Origin: DASRRB01 sp036732755
GTDB taxonomy: Bacteria; Planctomycetota; B15-G4; SIAN01
Assembly (NCBI GenBank): GCA_036732755.1
Contig: DAINBU010000062.1
Coordinates: 1 to 27,329, forward strand
Direction: 5' to 3'
DNA: 27,329 bases
Under the pieces are notes generated by a model, which saw only the letters and a list, made by a program, of their open reading frames with translations, made no database searches and was not told where the DNA came from. Positions within the stretch are counted from its first letter, which is position 1, and every line of letters begins with the position of its first letter. The position numbers were made by a program, and so were the translations under genes. Below, in pieces: positions 1 to 7,288 of this stretch.

Positions 1-561
1 TTTGCTGTCGACCAGGCTGCAGGTCGCGCGCGTCTCGTCGTGGCCAGGCTGGCCGTGGATCAGCGTCGTGAAGCGGTCCTCGATGTACTTGAGGACGCGG
101 CGGTGCGGCTTCTCGACCCACGGGCAGGTGGTGTCGACCACCTCGCAGCCGATCGCGCGCATGCGCTCGAGGTGCTCCACCTCCGCGGAGAAGGCCGGGA
201 TGATCACGACGTCGCCGCGCTGCACGCGCTCGAACCCGCCCGGCTCGGCGAACTTCCCGAAGACGAAGCGGACGCCGTTCTTCAGGAAGTCCTCGTTCAC
301 CTTCGGGTTGTGGATGATCTGGTTCAGGAGCCAGAGGCGGCGGGCGGGCGCGTCGCCCGAGGGCGTGGCATGGCGGCGGATCGCGTCCCAGACCATGGCG
401 ACCGCGCGATCGACGCCCCAGCAGAAGCCGAGCTTCTCCGCGAGACGGACCGTGATGCGGCCGCTCGAGAGCTCGCGGCTCCCGGCGCGCAGCGCGTCGA
501 CGAGCGCGCTCTTGTAGCTGTAGCGCTCGTCGGGCGAGCCGTACTGGTCCTGGATCCTCAT
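1..561 (-). CDS. ispH: 4-hydroxy-3-methylbut-2-enyl diphosphate reductase, long form (3' end outside window)
   Basis: This is the N-terminal 187 residues of IspH (LytB), the [4Fe-4S] enzyme that makes IPP and DMAPP in the last step of the MEP isoprenoid pathway. Two of the three cluster cysteines are visible: Cys47 in GFCWGVDRAV and Cys146 in DTTCPWV. The substrate-binding His84 (IIHNPKV), His169 (IHG) and His174 (HDET) are also present. About 45 residues precede the first conserved Cys, and the wording around it (GFCWGV, IIHNP, DTTCPWV, IHG..HDET) is that of the long cyanobacterial/plant form rather than the short E. coli form. The third Cys lies beyond the window edge. The start is the ATG at 561; I see no strong Shine-Dalgarno sequence. 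It lies 64 bases downstream of the kinase gene on the same strand and could be co-transcribed with it. Confidence 0.93.
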   Translation of the reverse strand, partial: MRIQDQYGSPDERYSYKSALVDALRAGSRELSSGRITVRLAEKLGFCWGVDRAVAMVWDAIRRHATPSGDAPARRLWLLNQIIHNPKVNEDFLKNGVRFVFGKFAEPGGFERVQRGDVVIIPAFSAEVEHLERMRAIGCEVVDTTCPWVEKPHRRVLKYIEDRFTTLIHGQPGHDETRATCSLVDSK

Positions 562-625
562 GTCGGCGCGCGACTCTAGCCGACCCGCGCTGCGCGGCGC
601 GCTTCCGCTGCCCGCCCGCGGCGCC

Positions 626-3031
626 TCACGCCGTGCCGTTGGCCATCTGCGGCTCGGGCGGCGGCGCGTCGAGCGCGTTGCGGATCGCCGCCACCAGGTC
701 GTCGATGCCGAACGGCTTCTGCAGGACGACGCTCCCGACCGGCCGGCGCGCGGCGAGCGCCGGGTCGGCGAAGCCGGTCATGAAGACGAAGCGCGTCCCC
801 GGCCGCGATCGCGCGAGGCGGTGCGCCAGCTCGATGCCGCTCATGCCCGGCATCACGATGTCGGTCGCGACCAGGTCGATGCGGTGGCGCCCGCCGTTCA
901 GCGTGGCGAGCGCCTCGTCGCCGCGGTTCGCGACCACGACGCGGAAGCCGGCGCGCTCGAGGCCGTCGCGACTCACGCGGCGTACCAGCGGGTCGTCCTC
1001 GACCAGCAGGATCGTCTCCCCGCCCGCGCCGCGCCGCGCCGGGCGCACCGGCGCGACGGCGGTCGCGGCGGCCGGGTCGGCCTCGGGCAGCCGCACCGTG
1101 ACGAGCGTGCCCTGGTCGGGCGCGCTCTCGATCTCGATCGTGCCGCCGACCTGCGTGACGATGCCGTAGACGGTCGCGAGCCCGAGCCCGGTCCCGGTCT
1201 CCTTGGTGGTGAAGAACGGGTCGAACATGCGCTCCTGCGTCGAGGGGTCCATGCCGAGCCCCGAGTCGCCGATCGCGAGCTCGATCGTCCGCTCGAGCGA
1301 GGAAGCCTCGCCGCGCGCGCGGCGGCGCGTGACGATGCGGAGCGGCCCGCCGCGCGGCATGGCGTCCCGCGCGTTCAGCACGAGGTTCATCACGACCTGC
1401 TCGATCTGGCCGCGGTCGGCGCTGATGAGCGCCGCGCCCTCGACGAGCTCGATGACGAGGTGCACGTCCTCGCGCAGCAGCCGCTCGAACATCGGCTGCA
1501 TGTCGCGCAGCACCTCGTTCAGGTCGAGCACCTGCGCCGGCGCCGACTGCCGCCGGCTGAAGGCGAGCAGCTGCCGCGTGAGGCGCGCGCCGCGTTCGCC
1601 CGCCTTGCGGATCTCGTCGACGTCGGCGCGGCGGGCGTCGTCGGCGGGGAACTGCTTCAGGAGCTGGTCGCCGTAGCCGACCACGACGGTCAGCAGGTTG
1701 TTGAAGTCGTGCGCGATGCCGCCGGCGAGGCGGCCGAGCGCCTCGATCCGCTGCGCGCGCGCCAGCTCCTGCTCGAGGCGGCGCTGCGCCGTCACGTCCT
1801 CGAACGTCGCGACGTGGTGCGTCACGCGGCTGCCGTCGTCGCGCACCGGCGCGAAGAGGATCGCGGCGCGCAGCGGGACGCGGTCGCCGCGGACGAGATC
1901 GAGCTCGCTGCGGATCGGGCGCTCCTCCGCGACCGCCACCCGGAACTCCGCGACCGCGGCGGGATCGGCGGAGGCGTGCACGAACTCGGCGGGCAGGATC
2001 TCCGAGCCCGGCGCGCGGCCGAGCAGCCGCTCGAACGCCGGGCTGGCGTAGACGACCGGCTTGCCCGGCTGGAGCTGGTCGGTGATGACGACCGCCTGGT
2101 CGACCGCCTCGAGCGCCTGCTCGCGCTCGCGCAGCGCGCGCAGCGACTCGTGGCGTTGCATCTGGTGCGCGAGCAGGCTCGCGATGATCTCGAGCGTGCG
2201 CAGCGTCGACGGCTCGACGTTCGTCCGTTCGCGCGAGACGAACGAGATCGCCCCGATCGCGACCTCGCCGTTCATGAGCGGGACCGAGACGATCGTGTCG
2301 TAGACCATCCCGTGCATGTACGGATGGGCGACCGGCCGCGTGCGCGCCGCGTCGTGCACCACGACCGAGACGCCCTTCACGATCGCCTCGCTGCTCACGG
2401 TCTGCGCGAACGGCAGGTGCACCGGCGCGTGCAGGCCGGGCGCCTGCTCGGGGCTCAACCCTTCCGCCAGCGCCGCTCCGACGCACCAGAGGTCGGCGTC
2501 GCCCTTCCGGCCCAGCACGATCCCGACGATGGGGAAGCCGGTGCAGCGGACGAGGAGGCGCGGCAGCTCGCGGTAGATCTCGGCGATCGAGGCCGCCTCG
2601 ATCAGGAGGCGCGACACCTGGCCGATCGACTCGCGCTCGATCTGGGTGCGCCGCTCCTCGGTCATGTCGACCATCACGCCGACCAGACGCGGCGGCCCTC
2701 CGTCCGCGGCCGGCCAGACGCGCACGTGGTCGCGGATCCACACCGTGCGCCCGTCCGCCGTGCGCATGCGGTACTCGAGCGAGTGGTCCTCGCCGCGCAT
2801 CGTCGCCTCGACGCACGACTTGCGCGTCGCCTCGCGCTCGTCGGGATGGATCTGGTTCCAGAAGAACTCGGGGTCGGCGAGCCAGCGGTCGGTCGGGAAG
2901 CCGAGCAGCGTCTCGGCGTAGGCGCTCACGTAGAGGAAGCGCCAGGTCGCGACCTCGACCTCCCAGACGATGACGGGGATCTGGTCGATCGATGCGTCGG
3001 GAGAACCCGAACCTGGAACCGGAGTCGCCAT
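626..3031 (-). CDS. Soluble PAS-GAF-PAS hybrid sensor histidine kinase with C-terminal receiver
   Basis: A protein of 801 residues with no membrane segment or signal peptide, so probably a cytosolic sensor. Domain order: PAS (about 15-125), GAF (about 140-295), second PAS (about 300-415), HisKA with the phospho-acceptor His441 in IAHDFNNLL, HATPase (N box NLVLNARDAM near 547, G box TGTGLGLATVYG near 607), and a receiver domain (about 672-795). The receiver has acidic residues in LLVEDD, phospho-acceptor Asp724 in TDIVMPGMSG and Lys772 in LQKPF. This is the usual layout of hybrid kinases that lack a separate DNA-binding output. The input ligand cannot be read from the sequence. The start is the ATG at 3031, preceded by GAGG about 10 bases upstream. 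The reading frame stays open far upstream, to 4216, but that part is only an antisense shadow of the next gene. It lies 62 bases after the acyltransferase-like gene. Confidence 0.93.
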   Translation of the reverse strand: MATPVPGSGSPDASIDQIPVIVWEVEVATWRFLYVSAYAETLLGFPTDRWLADPEFFWNQIHPDEREATRKSCVEATMRGEDHSLEYRMRTADGRTVWIRDHVRVWPAADGGPPRLVGVMVDMTEERRTQIERESIGQVSRLLIEAASIAEIYRELPRLLVRCTGFPIVGIVLGRKGDADLWCVGAALAEGLSPEQAPGLHAPVHLPFAQTVSSEAIVKGVSVVVHDAARTRPVAHPYMHGMVYDTIVSVPLMNGEVAIGAISFVSRERTNVEPSTLRTLEIIASLLAHQMQRHESLRALREREQALEAVDQAVVITDQLQPGKPVVYASPAFERLLGRAPGSEILPAEFVHASADPAAVAEFRVAVAEERPIRSELDLVRGDRVPLRAAILFAPVRDDGSRVTHHVATFEDVTAQRRLEQELARAQRIEALGRLAGGIAHDFNNLLTVVVGYGDQLLKQFPADDARRADVDEIRKAGERGARLTRQLLAFSRRQSAPAQVLDLNEVLRDMQPMFERLLREDVHLVIELVEGAALISADRGQIEQVVMNLVLNARDAMPRGGPLRIVTRRRARGEASSLERTIELAIGDSGLGMDPSTQERMFDPFFTTKETGTGLGLATVYGIVTQVGGTIEIESAPDQGTLVTVRLPEADPAAATAVAPVRPARRGAGGETILLVEDDPLVRRVSRDGLERAGFRVVVANRGDEALATLNGGRHRIDLVATDIVMPGMSGIELAHRLARSRPGTRFVFMTGFADPALAARRPVGSVVLQKPFGIDDLVAAIRNALDAPPPEPQMANGTA

Positions 3032-3093
3032 CGCAGTGCATCCTCGCGACCGACTGCGAAGCCATGGTAGGTGCGACCGCACGGACCGTCGTG

Positions 3094-4608
3094 TCAGGAA
3101 GACCCCTCGGGCCTCTGAGGGCGATCCACGATCTGGTCTTCCGCACCCGCGCGTCGATCGGCCGCGAGCCCTGCGGCGATGCGTCGATGGAGCGCCGCCG
3201 CCGCTCCCGACGCCACGTCCCGGCTCCATGAAACGGTCGTGAAAGAGAGCCGTCCGGCCGCGCGCGAGAAGACCAGGCCGAGGCCCGGCGGCGACGGGAA
3301 GGTCGTGACGGCGTGCGCGTCGACGAGCGGAAGCCCGAACAGCTCGCGCGCGCCGCCGAGCAGCTCGCCCAGCGTCGAGAGCGCGGCCGTGAAGCGCGCG
3401 CTCCCGTCGCGGCGCAGGAGCTCGCGGCGGTAGATCGCGAGCGGCATGCGGCGCGCCTGCTCCATGAGGATCACGGCGTCGCGCTCCTCGTCCGCGGCGA
3501 CGCGCGCGCGCGCGCTGGCGAGCAGCTGCGCGGCGAAGCGCGCCTCGTCGCGCGTCGCGCCGGCCGCGAACGCGTGCCAGTGGAACGAGAGCGCGTTGCT
3601 CGCGACGGGGGCGCGGGCCCGCGGGGCGCGCCGCTGGATCGTGAGCGGCAGCGCGACGAACGCCGCGTCGGGCGCGCCGTCGGCGAGCGCGCGCGCCGCC
3701 GCGCCGAGCTGCGCGAGCCCCTCGCCGCGCAGCCCGTAGCGCGCCTCGGCGCGCGCGAGCCAGGCGGTGGTCGCGGCGGCGTCGAGGCGCGTGCGCTCGA
3801 AGGTCCAGCGTGCGGCGGCGCCGTCCGCCGCGCCGGCCGGGAGGCGCAGCGGCGGCGCGGGCGTGAGCTCGTCGAGGCGCCGGCGCGCGCGGCGGAAGGC
3901 GGCGCGCCGCTCGGCGAAGGTCAGGTCGCCGCACGGGAGCGGCTCGTCGCCGGCCGTCGCCGCCGTCGGCTCCTCGTCCAGGGCCGAGAGCTCGCGCAGG
4001 AGCAGCTCGGCGCCGCGCTCGTCCACGATCGGGTGCCACAGCCGCAGGACCAGCTGCGTGCGCGGTCCGTCGAGCTCGCGCACCGCGAGGTCGACCAGGG
4101 GGTCGCGCGTCGGGTCGAGCGGGGCGGCCGCGCGCTCCGCCACGAACGGCGCGAGATCGAACGCCGCCGCGGCCGGCCCGCCGCCCGCGCCGGCGACGGT
4201 GCGCAGGTTCGCCCACGCCAGCGCCTCGCGCGCGAGCCCGCCGCGGTCGGGCTCGAGCCTCCAGTCGCGCAGCGGCGACGCGGGCACGAGCCGTGCGGAG
4301 ATCCGCGGATGCGCGCGCCGCAGCCGGTCGAACGCGCGCGCGAGCCGCGGCCGGTCGAGCCGGCCCTCGAGCTCGACCCCGAGCGCCCCGTGGAAGCCGG
4401 TCGCGCCGGCGCGCCGCAGCTCGCGATCGACCAGGAGCAGGAAGCGGTCGGCGCCGCCGAACCGGAGCGCCCGCGACCGCGCCGATAGGATGGCCGGAAC
4501 GATGAAGGGTCTCCTGCGAGCGGCGCTGCTCGGCGCGGCGGCGGTCGCCTCGGTCGAGTGCGACGCGGCGAAGCGGCGCGTGAACGTGCTGATCGTCTCG
4601 ATCGACAC
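3094..4608 (-). CDS. Condensation-domain / WS-DGAT-like acyltransferase-fold protein (start uncertain)
   Basis: About 465 residues of the predicted product look like a member of the CoA-dependent acyltransferase/condensation superfamily. A stretch beginning RFGGADRFLLL resembles the N terminus of wax-ester synthase/DGAT proteins. The catalytic HHxxxDG motif is represented by His192-P-I-V-Asp196 followed by ERG, so the HxxxD core is kept but the first His and the Asp-Gly step are altered. A region with SNALSFHWHAF and a C-terminal segment fit the second half of the fold. Substrates are unknown; an acyl transfer or a degenerate regulatory role are both possible. The start is a problem. The only standard in-frame start before the conserved N terminus is a GTG at 4608, which lies 107 bases inside the divergent sulfatase gene. 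The true start may be a rare codon near 4496, or the N terminus may be shorter (an in-frame GTG lies near 4290). Confidence 0.72.
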   Translation of the reverse strand: MSIETISTFTRRFAASHSTEATAAAPSSAARRRPFIVPAILSARSRALRFGGADRFLLLVDRELRRAGATGFHGALGVELEGRLDRPRLARAFDRLRRAHPRISARLVPASPLRDWRLEPDRGGLAREALAWANLRTVAGAGGGPAAAAFDLAPFVAERAAAPLDPTRDPLVDLAVRELDGPRTQLVLRLWHPIVDERGAELLLRELSALDEEPTAATAGDEPLPCGDLTFAERRAAFRRARRRLDELTPAPPLRLPAGAADGAAARWTFERTRLDAAATTAWLARAEARYGLRGEGLAQLGAAARALADGAPDAAFVALPLTIQRRAPRARAPVASNALSFHWHAFAAGATRDEARFAAQLLASARARVAADEERDAVILMEQARRMPLAIYRRELLRRDGSARFTAALSTLGELLGGARELFGLPLVDAHAVTTFPSPPGLGLVFSRAAGRLSFTTVSWSRDVASGAAAALHRRIAAGLAADRRAGAEDQIVDRPQRPEGSS

Positions 4609-6031
4609 GCTACGTGCGGACCATCTCGGCTGCCACGGCTACGCGCCCTACGCGGAGCCGGTCTCGCCGCACATCGACGCGCTCGCGCGCGCCGGCCTCG
4701 ACTTCACGCGCTGCTCGACCGCGCGCGGCCAGACGGCGCCCTCGCTCGGCTCGCTCATGACCGGGCTCTACCCGTCGCGCCACGGCGTGCTGGACAACGG
4801 CGTGCCGTTCCACGAGGGGACGCGCTCGCTCGCGCAGGAGCTGATGGCGGCGGGCTGGGACGCGCGCGCGTTCGTCGGCTTCCTGCCCGGCAGCCGCAAC
4901 GGCCGCGCGACGCTCGGCATCCCGCCCGACCACGTCTTCGACGCGATGGCGCGGCACAAGGAGTGGGCCTACTCGCGCTGCGACGAGGCGGCGGAGCAGG
5001 CGTTCACGAGCTTCGTGGCGGCGCGCAAGGACGCGGAGAAGCCCTTCTTCGCGTGGGTCCACTTCTTCGACGTCCACCAGCCCTACACGCCGCCGCCGCC
5101 GTACGACACCGTTTTTGCCGGCGACTATGGCGGCGCGCTGCGCCTGCCGGCCGGCGCCGCGTCGCCCGAGGCGAGCGAGCGCTGGTTCCAGCAGCACGTC
5201 GAGCCTGTGATGAACGCGCGCATGGTCGCGCGTGCGCCGCTCGACGCGGCCGACGCGAAGTACCTGGTCGCGCTCTACGACGGCGGCATACGCGCAACTG
5301 ACGAGCGGATCGGCCGGATGGTCGCCGCGCTCGAGAAGGCGGGGCTCGCCGGCGAGACGCTCGTGATCGTCACCGCCGACCACGGCGAGGAGCTCGGCCA
5401 GCACAACGCCTTCTGGTTCCACGGCAATTCGGTGCACGAGCCGGTGCTGCACATCCCCTTGATCGTGAAGGGGCCGGGCGTGCGCGCCGGCCGCTGCGAC
5501 GCCCTGATCCAGAACGTCGACGTCATGCCGACGCTGCTCGACTGGCTCGGCGCGCCGCCGCCGGCGGAGAGCGACGGCGTCTCCTTCGCGGCGCTGCTGC
5601 GCGAGGAGAAGGCCGGCGCGCCGCGCGCCGTCGCCTGGTCGGAGTGGCAGGACCTGATCCTCGGCGCGCGCACCGCCGAGCGCCGCTTCGTCTTCAACCC
5701 GCGCGGCGCCCACCCGAAGAAGCCGCCCTACTTCTTCGTCCCCGACGACCCCGGCTACTTCGTCGACTGCGCCGAGCTCTACGACGTGGTCGCCGATCCG
5801 CTCGAGCTGCGCAACGTCTGGGATCGCGACAAGGAAGCGGCCGAGGCGCTGCGCGCGCAGGTCGTCGCGGAGTTCGAGCGGCGCGGCTTCGGCGGACGCG
5901 GGCTCCCGCGCGACCCCGCGGAGCCGGTCGATCCGGAGAAGGCGAAGCGGATGCTCGAGCTCGGGTACGAGCAGGCCGACTCGGAGCGGCGCGACGTCGT
6001 CTTCGATCCGGGAAGTTGCGAACATCGGTGA
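4502..6031 (+). CDS. Exported sulfatase-like hydrolase with Thr in place of the formylglycine Cys
   Basis: A protein of 509 residues of the alkaline phosphatase/sulfatase superfamily. After a hydrophobic N-terminal segment (about 1-20) come SIDTLRADHLG with Asp35 as metal ligand, then TAPSLGSLMTGLYPSRHG, where Thr78 sits at the position of the Cys/Ser that is normally turned into formylglycine (CxPSR becomes T-A-P-S-L). Further on are VHFFDVHQPYTPP and the metal-binding Asp293-His294 in TADHGEELGQH. A Thr nucleophile is known in phosphoglycerol and phosphoethanolamine transferases and is frequent in sulfatase-like proteins of unknown substrate, so I would not call this an active sulfatase. 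Export to the periplasm is likely; VASVEC near residue 20 is only a poor lipobox. Start: ATG 4502 with GGA about 7 bases upstream; ATG 4490 is an alternative. It is followed 38 bases later by a protease gene. Confidence 0.88.
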   Translation: MKGLLRAALLGAAAVASVECDAAKRRVNVLIVSIDTLRADHLGCHGYAPYAEPVSPHIDALARAGLDFTRCSTARGQTAPSLGSLMTGLYPSRHGVLDNGVPFHEGTRSLAQELMAAGWDARAFVGFLPGSRNGRATLGIPPDHVFDAMARHKEWAYSRCDEAAEQAFTSFVAARKDAEKPFFAWVHFFDVHQPYTPPPPYDTVFAGDYGGALRLPAGAASPEASERWFQQHVEPVMNARMVARAPLDAADAKYLVALYDGGIRATDERIGRMVAALEKAGLAGETLVIVTADHGEELGQHNAFWFHGNSVHEPVLHIPLIVKGPGVRAGRCDALIQNVDVMPTLLDWLGAPPPAESDGVSFAALLREEKAGAPRAVAWSEWQDLILGARTAERRFVFNPRGAHPKKPPYFFVPDDPGYFVDCAELYDVVADPLELRNVWDRDKEAAEALRAQVVAEFERRGFGGRGLPRDPAEPVDPEKAKRMLELGYEQADSERRDVVFDPGSCEHR

Positions 6032-6069
6032 CTCCCGATCGTAGGGGCGTTCCACCGACCGGAGCTCCC

Positions 6070-7281
6070 ATGGCGTCCCTCTCCCGCTTCCTGCGCGCCC
6101 TGCCGCTCGCCGCCGCCGTCGTCGGCGTGTTCCCGACGTCCGCGCCGGCGCGCAGCGCCGAGACGCTGAAGACCTTCGACGCCTGCCTGAAGTACGTGCG
6201 CAACGTCCCGCACAACCGCGCGCGCACCGACGTCGACTGGGACGAGCTGCGCGAGAAGTGGCGCCCGCGGGCCGACGAAGCCGAGCCGGGCGAGCCGCTG
6301 CGAGCGGTGCTGAACGCGATGCTCGTCGAGGTCGGCGCGTCGCACACGGCCGTGCTCGACCCCGAGGTCTACGAACAGATGATGTCCGAGCTGCAGGGCC
6401 GCCCGTCGCCCTCCTTCGGCCTGATGCTGGAGGAGATGCGGCCGGGGCAGCTCTTCGTGCGCGCGCTGCACGAGGGCGGGCCGGCGGAGGAGGCCGGGCT
6501 CGTCCTCGGCGACGAGATCGTCGAGATCGACTTCGACGATGCGCTCGCGAGCGACGCGCTCGTCGACGCCGGCTACGACCCGGCGAGCGACCGCACGCGC
6601 CTCTTCTTCCTGCGGCCGAGCGTGACGTCGGTCGACCTGCTGGTGCGCTCGAAGCGGAACGGGCCGACGCGCGCGGTCGCGCTCGACGCCGTGCCGACCT
6701 CGGGCCTCGAGGCGGGCCGGCGCAGTGTCCGTGTGGTGGAGCGCGGCGGCCGGCGGATCGGCGTGCTGCACCTGTGGATGGTGGCGCGCGGCGCCGGGAG
6801 GTTCGTGCGCGAGGCCCTCGCCGGCGAGCTCGCCGGCTGCGACGCGCTGGTCGTCGACCTGCGCGGCCGCGGCGGCTTCGCCGACGAGATCCCGGGCCTC
6901 CTCGCGCCGTTCCGGACGAAGGGGAGCGGCACGGTGCGCTGGACCAAGCCGGTCGTCTTCCTCATCGACGACCGCACGCGCAGCGCGAAGGAGATCCTGA
7001 GCTGGAACATCCGCCGCGAGAAGCTCGGCGACCTGGTCGGCGAGAAGACCGAGGGCGCGGTGCTGGGGGCCGGCTTCATGCCGCTGCCGGGCGGGCTCTA
7101 CCTCGAGGTCGGGATGATGGAAGTGCCGGTGTCGGACGGCAGCTCGCTCGAGGGGGTCGGCGTCGAGCCGACCGTGCCGGTGCGCCACGCGGGGCCATGG
7201 GCGGGCGGCCGCGATCCGATCCTGGAGAAAGGGCTCGAGCTCGCGGCGAAGGCGGGGAGGCCGGTGCGGCGCCCGATCTGA
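6070..7281 (+). CDS. Exported S41-family (Ctp/tricorn-like) serine protease with PDZ domain
   Basis: A protein of 403 residues with a signal peptide (about 1-30, ending near SAPARSAE), a helical N-terminal part, a PDZ domain (about 115-165, GGPAEEAGLVLGDEIVEID) and a C-terminal S41 core (LVVDLRGRGG, then DDRTRSAKEIL and GEKTEGAVLG). The predicted catalytic residue is Ser305 in RSAKE. In C-terminal processing peptidases the partner Lys lies 25 residues after Ser; here that position is Ala330, with Lys326 the closest lysine. The enzyme may therefore use a tricorn/IRBP-like arrangement or be impaired. The start ATG at 6070 has GGAG 9 bases upstream. It follows the sulfatase-like gene in the same direction (38-base gap) and ends 7 bases from the convergent DUF1570-like gene. 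Confidence 0.88.
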   Translation: MASLSRFLRALPLAAAVVGVFPTSAPARSAETLKTFDACLKYVRNVPHNRARTDVDWDELREKWRPRADEAEPGEPLRAVLNAMLVEVGASHTAVLDPEVYEQMMSELQGRPSPSFGLMLEEMRPGQLFVRALHEGGPAEEAGLVLGDEIVEIDFDDALASDALVDAGYDPASDRTRLFFLRPSVTSVDLLVRSKRNGPTRAVALDAVPTSGLEAGRRSVRVVERGGRRIGVLHLWMVARGAGRFVREALAGELAGCDALVVDLRGRGGFADEIPGLLAPFRTKGSGTVRWTKPVVFLIDDRTRSAKEILSWNIRREKLGDLVGEKTEGAVLGAGFMPLPGGLYLEVGMMEVPVSDGSSLEGVGVEPTVPVRHAGPWAGGRDPILEKGLELAAKAGRPVRRPI

Positions 7282-7288
7282 CGCGCGC

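Noticed and set aside
560..3070. Long plus-strand open frame of over 800 codons opposite the histidine kinase gene
   Set aside because: Its product is Arg/Asp/Val/Glu-rich without any domain, as expected for an antisense shadow in very GC-rich DNA; the minus-strand frame has a complete kinase.
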